Made by a program: the position numbers and the translations under genes. Below, one piece after another: positions 35,144-47,607 of a DNA stretch of 64,000 nucleotides. The stretch's first letter is position 1, and each line of letters begins with the position of its first letter. The notes under the pieces were generated by a model. That model saw only the letters and a list, made by a program, of their open reading frames with translations, was not told where the DNA came from and made no database searches. Location of the stretch: assembly GCA_027924645.1 (NCBI GenBank), contig BSBN01000187.1:16448001-16512000 (forward strand), in the 5' to 3' direction. The stretch is from Cunninghamia lanceolata (taxonomy: Eukaryota > Streptophyta > Pinopsida > Cupressales > Cupressaceae).

Positions 35144-36145
35144 CTAATTTGCTGACTGATTCTTCTGAACATACTTTGCTTGAGTCTTGGGCATCTGCTC
35201 TGGTTCTTGTTCCTTTTCTTCTTGTACTTCTTCTTCATCTATAATGCATGGAAATATATTAGATTCAAAGTCCTCTGATTCATGTGTGACCTGATACAGG
35301 TCTTCATCTACCTTGACATTTGTGCTTTCAATCATCTTTCCCAACCTCTTGTTGTAACATCTATAACCCTTGCGTCTGGTTGAGTAGCCAATAAAAATTC
35401 CTTCATCACTTCTTGAATCAAACTTTTCTAGGTCTTCTTCATCTCTTCTGATATAGCATTTTCTGCCAAAGATCTTGAAGTATCTGACTATGGGAGGTCT
35501 TCCATACCATAGCTCATAAGGAGTCTTAGTACTATTGACCCTTAGTTGCACTCTATTAATTAGATAGACATAATAGTATGAACTGCATCGTTCCAATGTA
35601 TATCAGACAGATTTGCATCTTTCAACATTGCTCTAAACATCTCTTCCATAGTCCTATTCTTTCTTTCCACTACCCCATTTTGTTGAGGGGTCCTAGGAGC
35701 TGACAGATGTCTCCTAATACCATGATCTTCACAAAATCTTTCAAATTCATTTGAAGTAAATTCACCTCCTCTATCAGACCTCAAGCATTTGATCTTAGCA
35801 TCTACTTCATTCTCAACCAAAGCTTTGAACACTTCAAATTTATCAAGGGCATATGATTTTTCTCTTAAAAAAGTAACCCAAGTCATTCTAGAATAATCAT
35901 CAATAAGAAACATGAAATACCTCTCACCTTGTTGAGTCTTTGCTCTTGTAAGGCCACATAGATCAGTGTGAATCAGCTCCAATGGATTTGAAGAAGAGTA
36001 CTTCTTGCTTTTGAAGTTTGTCTTTGTCTGCTTTCCCATTTGGCATTCTCTGCATACTGCATTTGTAGGCTTGATTATCTTAGGCGTATCTCTCACTGTA
36101 TGAGTAGAATTGATCTTTACCATATTATCAAAATTGTTGTGTCCT
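35144..36145 (-). pseudogene. Outer copia integrase, main part
   Basis: Starts just after the insertion with HNNFDNMVKINSTH, then CRECQMGKQTK (second half of the HHCC site), LELIHTDLCGLTRA (first catalytic Asp), RSDRGGEFTSNEF (second Asp) and PQQNGVVERKNRTMEEM (Glu). A frameshift near 35,580 leads to KTPYELWYGRPPIVRYFKI and FDSRSDEGIFIGYSTRRKGY, and then an acidic linker. The catalytic triad is complete, unlike the inner copia. Confidence 0.9.
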
Positions 36146-37093
36146 TGTTGGGTGAATATTTTGTCTTTAGCTAACTAAAGGAAAAATGGTTATATCAACC
36201 ATAGTGTGATAAGATAAATCTCTCCTCTTAGTAAGGGGAGGTTCCCTTTTATCACCAAATACTAACTAGTAACTATTACAAACTTATTTACACTAAATAC
36301 TAACTTCAGGATGATTCTATATCATCTATTTCTCTTTTTTCAGAAATGATGTTTACAATTCTCAATATGAAATTTAAGACAAAAAGGTAATTAAAACAAT
36401 ACCAGTATACTTAAACCCCAAAGAAACCCATGAAAACACAAAGTTTCTCGTTGCTCCTTAGGCCAATTGAAAATGAAAGATTTCATAATGGAGTGCAGCT
36501 CAAAGTCTTCACTATATGCCGATATAAGATAACACGATCACAAACAATAACTTGCAGCCCAAAGTCTTCAAGTTCTTCTCATTCATAAACTTAAATGCAA
36601 ATTCCAAATATGATATAGTAGCACAAAGTCTACAAAATCATATTTGAATCACCTTCCGAACACTTGATTTCCACTCTCACAATTCACACATTCATACAAG
36701 ATAATGTAATAGAAAAGACATGAGAATAATTCTGTCACACTACAAACTTGCTCTAAGACAAAGATTGGATGCCAACTTGCTTCTTTATATTGCTTGAAAA
36801 CTGATTTACAAAATAAGCTCAAAGTCTCAAATTGCTCTTCAAAATGGCAACGCTTCGCTTCAATAGACAAAAAATCCTAATTACAATAGAGGTCCTTATT
36901 ATTTATAGGGAGAGGGCTTGAGATAAATTAGGAAAAACCTAACTACTTTGACTTATTCAAAAATAGGAGTCCTTATTGACTTGGGACTTCCTATGTTTTT
37001 ACATATAATTACATATGAGAAAAGTACATGTAAAAGTGTCCAAAATTAAATCAAAAGTACATATGAAAGTACAAAAAAAAACTAAGTCATGAT
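36146..37093 (-). repeat. LTR-like 3' end with a TATA-type promoter
   Basis: On the minus strand a CCCTATAAATAATAAGG motif (near 36,895-36,910) is followed by a transcribed-looking region ending CACCCAACA. This is the layout of a U3-R-U5 segment of about 950 bp. The inner edge (after the ORF end at 37,102) is inferred. A 73-codon stop-free stretch at 36,649-36,870 is not a gene. Confidence 0.5.
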
Positions 37094-37101
37094 ACTTTCC
37101 A

Positions 37102-37913
37102 TCAACTTGCATCTCCATTCTTCTTCAGATGAGCATCATACATAGTGAATGTTGCTTGCATCCTTAAGCTGTCAGGACCAACAACGTTCCTAAAGACTAC
37201 TCGAGCATTGATCACTACATCTTTCACTTTTGTGGTTGCCTTGTCATGACTAGTCAACTTTGATTTCAAATTATCTAGTGTTAACTGATAATCCAAAATA
37301 TTGTCTAAGGAGGAGCTAAGAAGGATTTGTCTTCAAACTCCCTTTGAAACATATTTGTGAACTCTTGAATCGTCTCACCAGCGAGGAGAAAATGATGATC
37401 CTCAGATGTCAGCTTGCATGGGAGCTCCTCCAGTTTGTGCAAAAGACTAACATCACTTTCTTTGTTGATTTCCTTAGCACTCTCCAAGTCCTTGATCAGC
37501 TCTTTCAAAACACTACTCTAATAAATTAATGACTCTTTTGTTTCCACATAAGACTCATAATTTGAAACAATGCCTAGTGATATCAAAGTTTTTATTTTCA
37601 ATTTTTTCATCTTAGTCCACTTCTCTAGGCTTTCATCTAGATACTCAATGTCTTGAGAAATGGTATCCACTAAATGATCCAACTCAACTCTTATTTTTTC
37701 CATCCTGCTTGTCTTCTCAGCTATACTGGTAAGAAGAGACAATCCTTATTCCTGTATTTTATCAAGGTATTCTTCAACAACTCTCCCTTTCACATGAGTC
37801 TTCTCTTCCCTCTGAACAACATAATCTTCCACTGTAATTGCCTCTGGAGAGATTGGCTCAGATGTTAAAGTAAATTTTCTCACCACTACTGCCAACTGTT
37901 TCACCATTGCTTT
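37102..37913 (-). pseudogene. Large ORF of the 36-57 kb insertion, C-terminal part
   Basis: Continues the ORF at 52.66 kb across the nested element: the minus strand reads EREMKEQYK on the right side and AMVKQLAVVVRKFTLTSEPI on the left. It goes on with a coiled coil (EKTSRMEKIRVELDHLVDTI, LEKWTKMKKLKIK, KELIKDLESAKEINKESD) and ends FTMYDAHLKKNGDAS at 37,102. Stops at 37,746 and 37,518 keep one frame; a frameshift lies near 37,300. Confidence 0.75.
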
Positions 37914-38440
37914 TGTAACGTCAGAAAATGTCCCCTTGGGGGATTTTTTCTCATAAGGTTTAGCTCCTGGGTCTTTTGCATGCATTTAGGACATCTTACT
38001 TCATAATTTGGCATCTCAATGGAATGAGCCCTAGGTAACATGACAAATGGGACCTAGAAGGACCCCTTGAGCTTGACCCTGCCCAAAATAGGGGGAAGAC
38101 TTGGGCGCCCGCACCCTAGTCCTGCCCTATTTTGGGCAGCACCAATTTTTGGGTGTCAGTTTATGACCGTTATTTGGATCCTATGCCGACACGGTAAGTT
38201 TGAATTACGAAAATCTTGGCGGGAGTGTTTGTAATTGCGTATAAAAGCATGTTTAGGCATTCATTTGAAAACTAGATTTTAATTAGATGATCATTGTGAA
38301 CTTTAGGCATTCTCAAGGTGATTCAAGGCTTTCATTGTGTTGTAAGAGTAGACATTTGTGGTTTATGTGTTTGTATTTGTAGATTTGAGCATCCATTTCT
38401 TCATGGAATGAAGAGCATCTTCCTCCCATGAGAGATTCAC
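37914..38440 (+). repeat. 5' LTR of protease-only element, first segment
   Basis: Matches 51,400-51,930 closely, including TAGCTCCTGGGTCTTTTGCA. Interrupted at 38,440 by the inner copia. Confidence 0.9.
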
Positions 38441-39690
38441 TGTTGATAACTGAGAGGGGGGGTGAATCAGTTGTCCTAATTATTTCTTCTTTTGAACCTT
38501 CTTATCAATCAAAGCAGTATTGAATCAAACAAACAAACATTATGATGAAATGAGAAACACATGACACAGTATTTTGACGTGGAAACCCGGTTGAGGGAGA
38601 AAACCACGGGGTGATTAACTCAAAGATTATTCTCTGTTAGAAGAATAAGGAATTACAAAATGGCACTTGCCAATTAGGGCTCACTGCCTGAGCACACTGC
38701 TCACAAAGAGGCCCACTGCCTACAAGGAGACACACTGTCTACAAAGTGATAAGAATCATAGTCTTGAACTGGAGAATGACATCTTTACCATGTCCAGATC
38801 AGTTCCATTAAGCCCAGAAACATCTGCTCTGCCTTCTGCACTTCTCTTCGCTACTCCACCTTTATCCGCATAAGTCACACTTCAAAATGAACTCACAAAC
38901 CTTTATTTATACAAGACATCGACTTAGGAACAATCATCTAAGTCGGCAATCAACCATAAGAATATCCGCAAGATGAATAACACATCCGGTCGGCCACCAT
39001 AAGAACATTCGTAGGATGAACAACTCATCCGGTCGGTTAAACAGAGCAAAAACTTCATCCAGAAGAATATCTTCAATTCTGGGCTCTACTGTCAATGCGG
39101 ACCAACAACACAACCTCAACATGATCCAAGAACCTTCACAAGCCTGCCTGAATGACCAGGTACGTCCGCATTTCCTTTACTTACTGAAATCTCTTATCCT
39201 CCTTATCTGGAACTTCAAGAGCACTGTCTGTCGCCATTGTCATAGTGCAAGAGGTACTTCCGGACCTCCAAATCATACACAACTCGAGATGGCACATCAC
39301 AAGGACATCCCAAAGACTCCTTCCAATCCGCAGATTAGGATTATACAGTTTCGGACCTCACCGGACCTTTTTGTGATCCTCTGTCACCTCTGGATACTTG
39401 CCGGAACCGATTCTACACTGACAGCCACAACTCCTTCAGATCTTCATGCGGACCTCAGAAATCTTAACTGAAGCATCTCAAGACTCATATCTACAAACCC
39501 TTTAATCCGCATCCTCCGGTTCGCATCCTATACAGTACATTTGCCTTCTTCTCATCACTGTTCTTTACTGTTCTGACTGAGGCTAATTTTCTCAATATCC
39601 TCAGCACACTGCTCATTGAATCCTTCTTGTCAAAATAGTATGAGTATGTTGACATCAATGACAACACTGGTTTACCTCATACTTGCAACA
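38441..39690 (-). repeat. 3' LTR of the youngest copia
   Basis: 1,250 bp. Plus-strand ends TGTTGATAACTGAGAGG and CATACTTGCAACA. Hairpin arms GATAACTGA (38,445-38,453) and TCAGTTGTC (38,467-38,475) with one T-G type mismatch. Small ORFs inside (38,667-39,471) are shared with the other LTR and are not genes. Confidence 0.95.
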
Positions 39691-39710
39691 ATCTCCCCCT
39701 TTGTCATTGA
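39691..39710 (-). promoter_or_regulatory. Polypurine tract of the youngest copia
   Basis: Minus strand ATCAATGACAAAGGGGGAGAT ends at the LTR edge; the AAAGGGGGAGAT core is identical in the outer copia. Confidence 0.9.
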
Positions 39711-40002
39711 TGGCAACATATGATGTGAAAAACCATCAAGACAAGAAACTTCTCCTTTCTGTCACTTCTCCCCCTATCAGCAACATGTCTTCTTCTCATT
39801 TACTGCTCCCCTTTTGATCATCAGCTACTTGTTTTTCACGTCTTCTCTCCCCCTTTGACATCAATGGCAAAGGGCTCATACTTGCAATTTTAACACATCA
39901 GAATCATACCAGCTACTCCCCCTTAGTAGCAGCTCCCCATCATCAATCCGGATCACAAGATATGACTGTGATATCCACTGGACTGATGCACATCAGTGCA
40001 TC

Positions 40003-43000
40003 CTAGTTTATCACCGGAGGGGCCATGACCCCTAACTTCTCCCGGAGATATTCAAAAGAGTCCTTGGGAAGAGGTTTAGTAAAGATATCTGCAATCTGAT
40101 CCTTGGAGGGAACATACTCCAACCTGACTTCTTCCTTGTTCACTTGTTCTCTCAAGAAATGAAACTTGATAGATATGTGCTTAGTCTTAGAGTGTAATAT
40201 CAGATTCTTGGAAATATTAATTGCACTTGAACTATCACAGAAAATTGTGATAGGCTCCGCATATTCAATTTTAATATCTCTTAGCATCTGCTTCATCCAT
40301 AGGATTTGAGTGCAACTACTTGCTGCTGCAATGTATTCTGCTTTAGTTGTAGACAGAGATATTGCATCTTGTTTCTTGCTTAGCCAAGAAACCAATCTCT
40401 TCCCCAAAAAGAATGCTCCACCACTGGTGCTCTTTCGATCATCTACATCTCCTGCCCAATCTGCATCTGTGTAAGGATGAAGAGAGAAATCCGGATCTCT
40501 AGGGTACCATAGACCATACTCAACTATTCCTTTCAAGTACCTAAAAATTCTTTTGATTGCCATAACATGAGATTCTCTAGGATCAGCCTGGAATCTTGCC
40601 ACAAGACCAACAGCCTGCATTATATCTGGTCTGGTCTGAGTGAGATACAACAATCCACCAATCATTGATCTATACATTATCTGATCTGCCTTTGGGGAGT
40701 CATCATCTTTGCTCAACTTACATCCGGTTGCCATGGAAGTGTTCATTGGTTTTGAATCTTCCATACCAAATTTCCTTAACAATTCTTTCACATATTTGGT
40801 CTGAGAAATGAAGATTCCTTTCTTTGTTTGAGTAATTTGTAGACCCAAGAAGAAATTCATTTCACCAAGCATAGACATTTCAAACTCACATTTCATCTGA
40901 TTTGCAAAAGTTTTGCACATACTATCTCTTCCTCCAAAAATGATATCATCTACAAACACTTCAACAATCAAAATATTTTCATGATCAATTTTGAAATATA
41001 AGTTACTATCAGCAGTACCTTTGCTGAATCCAATCTGCACAAGATGCTTATCCAACCTTTCATACCATGCTCTTGGAGCTTGTTTTAATCCATACAATGC
41101 TTTCTTTAACTTACAGACCATATCATCATTGTCAGATAATTGAAATCCATCCGGTTGTTCAATATAAACTTCTTCTTCCAGATCACCATTTAGGAAGGTA
41201 GACTTGACATCCATCTGATATACCTTGAAGTCTTTGAAGGCAGCAAATACAAGAAATAATCTGATTGCTTCAATTCTTGCCACGGGAGCAAAGGTCTCTT
41301 CATAATCAATTCCTTCTATTTGGGAGTAGCCTTTGCAGACCAATCTAGCTTTGTTTCTGATTACTTTACCAGCTTCATTTAATTTGTTCCGGAAGACCCA
41401 TTTGGTTCCAATCACATTCCTGTCTCTAGGTCTAGGAACAAGATCTCAAGTATGATTTTTCTCAATTTGCATTAATTCATCTTTCATTGCTTTAGTCCAT
41501 TTTTCATCATTGCAGGCTTCATTTACTGTTTTAGGTTCAATCTTTGAAATCAAACAACATTCATCCTGATTTTGAGCAACATTCCTTCTAGTTTGCACAC
41601 CTTTGCTTCTGTCACCTATGATCTGATCTTCAGAGTGGTTTAGTGTTACATACCTTGGAATTTTGGGAGTATCCTGCACTGCTGCTTCTTGATCAGGCTC
41701 ATTCAAACCTATCTCTTCTTCCTGATTTACCGGATCAGGCTGACTCTGTCTTACCGGAGAGGATTGAGTTCCTTGAACACTGTCTTGGTCGTCTTCATCA
41801 AATTCATAAAATCTTGAGGGCTTCTCAATTCCTTCATCAACTTTCACATTAGTGCTTTCTATCATCTTCCTCAGTCTCTTATTGTAACACCGGTATGCTT
41901 TGCTTTGAGTGGAGTAACCCAAGAAAATTCCTTCATCACTTCTAGCATCAAACTTTCCTAGATCTTCATCTCTTTTGATGTAACACTTGCTACCAAATAC
42001 TCTGAAATATTTCACAGTGGGAGTGATGCCAAACCAGAGTTCGTAGGGGGTCTTACCGGTATTGTTTCTGATTTGAACTTGATTTAGAGTGTAGACTGCA
42101 GTGCTGATAGCTTCTTTCCAGAACATCTGAGGAACATTTGCTTCCAACATCATTGTCCTGGCAGCTTCCTGGATGGTCCGGTTCTTTCTTTCAACTACTC
42201 CATTCTGCTGTGGAGTCCTAGGAGCAGACAATTGTCTCCTTATACCCTGCTTCTCACAATAGTCAATGAACTCTCCAGATGTAAATTCACCACCTCTATC
42301 AGACCTTAGACACTTTAGTTTCAATCCGGTTTGATTCTCTACCAAAGCTTTGAAGATTTTGAACTTCTCAAATGCTTCTGATTTTTCTTTTAGAAAGGTA
42401 ACCCACATCATTCGGGAATGGTCATCAATTAACAACATGAAATATCTATCACCTTGCAGACTCTTGATTCTTGTCGGACCACAGAGATTAGTATGTACTA
42501 ATTCCAACAATCCGGTAGAGGACTGATCTTTGCTTTTGAAAGAGACTCTGCTCTGTTTACCTAGCTGACATTCTTTGCACAAACTATTTGTAGGTTTCAT
42601 CAATTTTGGAAGATCTCTTACAGCCTGAGTATTGCTTAGCTTGATGATGTTATCAAAATTTACACGACACATTCTTCTATGCCATAACCAACTCTGATCA
42701 ATTTGAACAAACAAACAATTTTTATTTGAACCAACTAGATGAAAGATATTACCTTTTGTCTGAGTACCGGATGCAATTTCAGTTCCGGAGTTTGTAAAGA
42801 TTCTGCATTTTCCATTCTTAAACCAAAGATCATAGCCTTTGTCTACTAACTGACCAACACTGAGAAGATTGTGCTTCAATCCTTCAACATATAGTACATT
42901 ACCTGTTTTGCTCTTTCCATCAAAGGAAATAGTTCCCCTGCCTCTGATTCTGCCAGCAGAATTGTCACCAAACTTTACCATTCCTCCTTCATACCTTTCC

Positions 43001-44157
43001 AAATTCAAGAACTTATTCTTGTCACCAGTCATATGGTGAGAACATCCACTGTCAATAACCCAATCATCCTTTTCTTCCACTTGAGCAGCCAAAGCTATTT
43101 CCACAACTTTGTGATTGACAGATTCAGAGAGTATTGAATCTTCTTCATTGATGGCAATAAACACCCACTCATTTCTGGATTTGCTTCCTAGTTCTGATTC
43201 ATCATCTGTTACTCCTTCATTGTCATCTTCTTCATGAACATAATAGCAGTTCTTTTGAAACCTTTGTCTGTTAGTATTAGACCTTGCAGATCTTTCCGGA
43301 CATCTTGAAGCAAAATGACCAATCTTATTGCAGTTAAAGCACTTAAAGGGTAGTTTTCCTTCATACTTACCAGATCCTCTTGGTAGTCTTTTTGCAATGA
43401 GGGCTTCAAGTTGAGCTGTTTCTGCTTCTTCTTCTTCCATGTCTCTTCTTGCTTGATCATACCATGTCATCTTCCTTGAAGAGTTTTCTCCCGGATCAAC
43501 TCTCTGTTTGCCTTTCACATAGGCACTGGTTTTGAAAGCAGATTCAGTCTTGGGAAGATCATCTCCAAACTCGGTCATTTCAAATGCAGCTAGCTTGCCA
43601 GCCAATTGTTCTCTTGTGACAGTTGTGTGGGCTCTGAATTCATCAATTGCATCAACCTTGATTTTGTAGGTAGCAGGAAGGGATCTAAGGATTTTGCAAA
43701 CGATCTCATTTTCATCCAGAGTTCCACCAGCATTTCTAATTCCGCACACTAGTTCATTCACTCTTGGCATAAAAGTAGTGATGTTTTCATCATCTCTCAT
43801 CTTCAATCTTTCGAATTTCCCTTTCAGACTTTGCAACCTTGCACTCTTGACAAACTCATCTCCTTCATACAGAAGTTCCAGTTTAGTCAGGATCTCATAT
43901 GCAGTTGGTAGGTCAATAACATTTGAGAGATCTGAGTCATTCAATGCGCTTAGAAGAGCTTCCTTGGTCCGCAGATTGTTTTCAGCTTCTGTGATTTCAT
44001 TCAGAGTTGTCGGACCACCTTGTGGAGGTACATATGGTTTTGAAACCATGGCCAAGTATGCTTTTCCCATACATTCCAGGTGACATTTCATGCGACCCTT
44101 CCAGAGAGTAAAATTGGTTCCATCGAACTTCGGACTATCCTTTTTGTATGACGACAT
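40003..44157 (-). pseudogene. Copia Gag-Pol polyprotein with one premature stop
   Basis: Frame of about 1,384 codons from MSSYKKDSPKFDGTNFTLW to MAPPVIN, interrupted only by TGA at 41,446-41,448 (NHT-stop-DLVPRP, where TGG is usual). Domains in order: gag (residues 1-260), zinc knuckle CFNCNKIGHFASRCP (about 272), protease DSGCSHHMTG (about 367), integrase (about 495-800), RT with FVDDIIFGG, RNase H ([18 protein letters not shown]). Two more lesions lie in integrase: LVHTNLCGP has N for the first catalytic D (codon 42,487-42,489) and WHRRMCRVNF has R for a zinc-binding H (codon 42,664-42,666). The outer copia keeps D and H there. Other catalytic residues look normal. Confidence 0.95.
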
Positions 44158-44200
44158 CCTAGATCTCCTTAAGCGGTTAAGCTTCTTTCAGAGGAACCTT

Positions 44201-44212
44201 GCTCTGATACCA
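44201..44212 (-). promoter_or_regulatory. Primer binding site, initiator tRNA-Met
   Basis: Minus strand TGGTATCAGAGC, a perfect match to the canonical site, two bases from the LTR. Confidence 0.95.
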
Positions 44213-44214
44213 AT

Positions 44215-45463
44215 TGTTGATAACTGAAAGGGGGGGTGAATCAGTTATCCTAATTATTTCTTCTTTTGAACCTTCTTATCAATCAAAGCAGTATTGAATC
44301 AAACAAACAAACATTATCATGAAATGAGAAACACATGACACAGTATTTTGACATGGAAACCCGGTTGAGGGAGAAAACCACGGGGTGATTAACCCAAAGA
44401 TTATTCTCTGTTAGAAGAATAAGGAATTACAAAATGGCACTTGCCAATTAGGGCTCACTGCCCGAGCACACTGCTCACAAAGAGGCCCACTGCCTACAAG
44501 GAGACACACTGTCTACAAAGTGATAAGAATCACAATCTTGAACTGGAGAATGACATCTTTACCATGTCCGGATCAGTTCCATTAAGCCCAGAAACATCTG
44601 CTCTGCCTTCTGCACTTCTCTTCGCTACTCCACCTTTATCCGCATAAGTCACACTTCAAAATGAACTCACAAACCTTTATTTATACAAGACATCGACTTA
44701 GGAACAATCATCTAAGTCGGCAATCAACCATAAGAATATCCGCAAGATGAGTAACACATCCGGTCCGCCACCATAAGAACATTCGTAGGATGAACAACTC
44801 ATCCGGTCAGTTAAACAGAGCAAAAACTTCATCCGGAAGAATATCTTCAATTCCGGGCTCTACTGTCAATGCGGACCAACAACACAACCTCAACATGATC
44901 CAAGAACCTTCACAAGCCTACCTGAATGACCAGGTACGTCCGCATTTCCTTTACTTACTGAAATCTCTTATCCTCCTTATCCGGAACTTCAAGAGCACTG
45001 TCTGTCGCCACTGTCATAGTGCAAGAGGTACTTCCAGACCTCCAAATCATACACAACTCGAGATGGCACATCACAAGGACATCCCAAAGACTCCTTCCAA
45101 TCCGCAGATTAGGATTATATAGTTTCGGACCTCACCAGACCTTTTTGTGATCCTCTGTCACCTCTGAATACTTGCCGGAACCGATTCTACACCGACAGCC
45201 ACAACTCCTTCAGATCTTCATGCGGACCTCGGAAATCTTAACTGAAGCATCTCAAGACTCATATCTACAAACCCTTTAATCCGCATCCTCCGGTTCGCAT
45301 CCTATACAGTACATTTGTCTTCTTCTCATCACTGTTCTTTACTGTTCTGACTGAGGCTAATTTTCTCAATATCCTCAGCACACTGCTCATTGAATCCTTC
45401 TTGTCAAAACAGTATGAGTATGTTGACATCAATGACAACACTGGTTTACCTCATACTTGCAAC
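44215..45463 (-). repeat. 5' LTR of the youngest copia
   Basis: 1,249 bp. Hairpin arms GATAACTGA (44,219-44,227) and TCAGTTATC (44,241-44,249) pair perfectly. It would contain the promoter; no clear TATA box could be assigned. Confidence 0.95.
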
Positions 45464-45468
45464 ATTCA

Positions 45469-46191
45469 CTACAAAGTGACATTATATTATGTTTTCATCA
45501 TCATTTCCTTTAGTTTTTGCCTCTGCCTCACAAGGGCATGCCCTCTCTATCTAAGAAAGGTGTTCGGAGACTTAAGTGTCCTCTGGGGCTTGACTAAGGC
45601 AAACCTCTAAACACCACAACCCCCTCCCAAAGTTTTCATAGTTGCAGGTTACAAGTTACAGAGCTGGAAAATTTGAAGTTGTAGGGAGGCATCCTAAAGT
45701 GTCAGAATTGCAGAACAGAAGGAAAAACAACACCCTAAACTTGGGCACCCGCTCATTAGTCCTCCAACTTTCATGACGGGAAAATCTCTGGGACAACAAA
45801 GAAGAGTTGTAGACTGAGTTCCCATATCTGGACAAAAAGCAGACCATTGGACTTGGGTGCCCACTCTTTTGTCCCTAACTTTTCCACCTCGGAAACCCAA
45901 AAACAAGTATTCTATAATTTGATTTTTTTGCTTCCCTCTGCAAGAGCTTTTTCTGTTATTCTTTCGTTTATAGTCGTATTTGTGAAATTAAAGTTTTAAT
46001 GGTCAATTAAGCATAAGAGAAAGAAAATTGATAATTAAATTCCCTAATTCAACTTTCCCTACATCTCATAGTGACCTAGGGTACGATAGTGCATTGCCAC
46101 TTGACCCTAGATCCTTGAATGTTAAGGGTGAAAGGAGGATTCAAACATCAAACACCTAAAATATTGAACAATCCCAAATTTACCCTAAACA
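45469..46191 (+). repeat. 5' LTR of protease-only element, second segment
   Basis: Resumes with TACAAAGTGACATTATATTA after the target duplication TTCAC and matches 51,930-52,646. Ends TTTACCCTAAACA. I see no standard primer site after it: the next bases are TTTTAGTAAACCCATG. Confidence 0.9.
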
Positions 46192-47600
46192 TTTTAGTAA
46201 ACCCATGTTTTTGGACTTAAATTGCAACTTCTTGCCTGTGTGTCTTCATATTTAGATTTATTTCATTCATTCATATAGTCTTTCATCTTATTGCATTGAG
46301 AAAATTACAAAAAATTTGCAAAAATTTGAAAACCCTAGCTTGCATTTTCATAGAGGTTACTAATTTGCATCAATTCTTTCTAAATTTCCCTAATTAATTA
46401 TTTTTGCATCAGATCTGATATAAACTATAGAAAAACACAAAAATTAAATAATTTGCATTGTATTTTTATCATTAATTTGCTAGGCTTTTGTAGAAATTTT
46501 GACAATTTTCATTAAACCTGGTAATTTCAAAATCTAGAGTTAGTAGGCAAAATCTTCTTTCAATTTTTTCTACTAATTTTAGAGGCTCACTCAAATTAGA
46601 ATTTGGCTGTAGTCTTGTATTTTAGTATAAATTTTCTTTTAGATTTAAAATATCTACGTTTTTGCATAGAAAATTTTAATAAAAAAACTAGCAATTTTCA
46701 TGCATTTTCATTAGATTTGCATTGGCATTTTGCATATTAAAGCTTGGAATTTATTTTCAGATCTGAGTACACTTTATTTTCATCATAATTAAACTTCAAA
46801 ACATTCATATAGCATTTTGTGTCAAAATCTCAAACCTAGGGCTTCAAAAACACCGATTTTTCACTAAATTTGGCCTTATCGACTCTCTAAACTTGCACCA
46901 TAGGCATGTTGTGAAGGGTATTTTTGCACTAATTGACTATTATCAAGGTAATAATTTGCTTCCCCTCCTAAAAATCTTCACAACACTCTTTTCACGGGTT
47001 CTTGTATTGAAAATTTGGTGAAAAACTACACATTTTGACTATTTTTGCCCTAGAGTTTGACCTAGTTTACACTCCAAGCATGTTGTGATCAATTTTATGG
47101 ACTGAGGTGACCAATATCATTGATTTTATTTTCTTCACCTCCTGAAATTCATTACAACACCCCCTTTGCTAGGTCTTGGAAGTAAAAAACCATGAAAAAT
47201 AGCCTATTTTTGTTATATTTTCACTAGGGTTGGACCTTAAGTGGCACTAAAAGTATGTTGTGTTGGGTATTTTGATATTAAGTGGTTGTTATTACTGATA
47301 TAATTTTCTTTCCATCATCATTTTCCTCACAACACCCTTTTTCATGCTCCTTTGCATCAAGTTTGGTAAAAAAATTACATATTTTGACATATTTTCACTA
47401 TATTTTGACTTATTGTCATCTTAGATTTGCATCAAGAGTGTGTTGTAAAGGATATTATTGTTGTATTAGACTGATATCAGACATATAATTTTCTGCCCTT
47501 GACTAAAATCCTTACAATACCCTTCGTTTCATTTATTTGCATTAAAAAAGTAAAAAAAAAAATCAAGCATTTTAGGTCATTTTTGCATATAGTTTTGCAC
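46192..47600 (+). repeat. Leader of protease-only element with four degenerate tandem repeats
   Basis: No gene. From about 46,860 to 47,560 a unit of roughly 175 bp recurs four times: each has a (G)CATGTTGTGAAGGGTATTTT-like line (46,908, 47,077, 47,251, 47,439), a stretch CTTCCCCTCCTAAAAATC-like, then TCACAACACCC and a TTTTGACATATTTT-like end. Divergence between units is high. Confidence 0.7.
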
Positions 47601-47607
47601 TTGTCTC

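Larger units (their letters stand above)
38441..45463 (-). mobile_element. Youngest element: nearly intact copia, 7,023 bp
   Basis: LTRs 38,441-39,690 and 44,215-45,463, primer site and polypurine tract in place, and one long pol frame. Perfect 5-bp target duplication TTCAC (38,436-38,440 and 45,464-45,468) in the LTR of the protease-only element. The LTRs differ at about two dozen positions (roughly 2%), mostly CCGG against CTGG or CCAG. Confidence 0.95.

Noticed and set aside
36649..36870. 73-codon frame before the large-ORF end
   Set aside because: Lies in the LTR-like segment downstream of the TATA motif; no similarity recognised.
38667..39471. Open frames of 68 and 151 codons, repeated at 44,441-45,122
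   Set aside because: They are inside the two LTR copies of the youngest copia, read against its strand, and differ between copies by an ordinary mutation pattern.
44201..44212. tRNA gene fragments near LTRs (also 18,135, 58,458, 4,687)
   Set aside because: Only 12-20 bases match tRNA 3' ends; they are primer binding sites, and no cloverleaf surrounds them.
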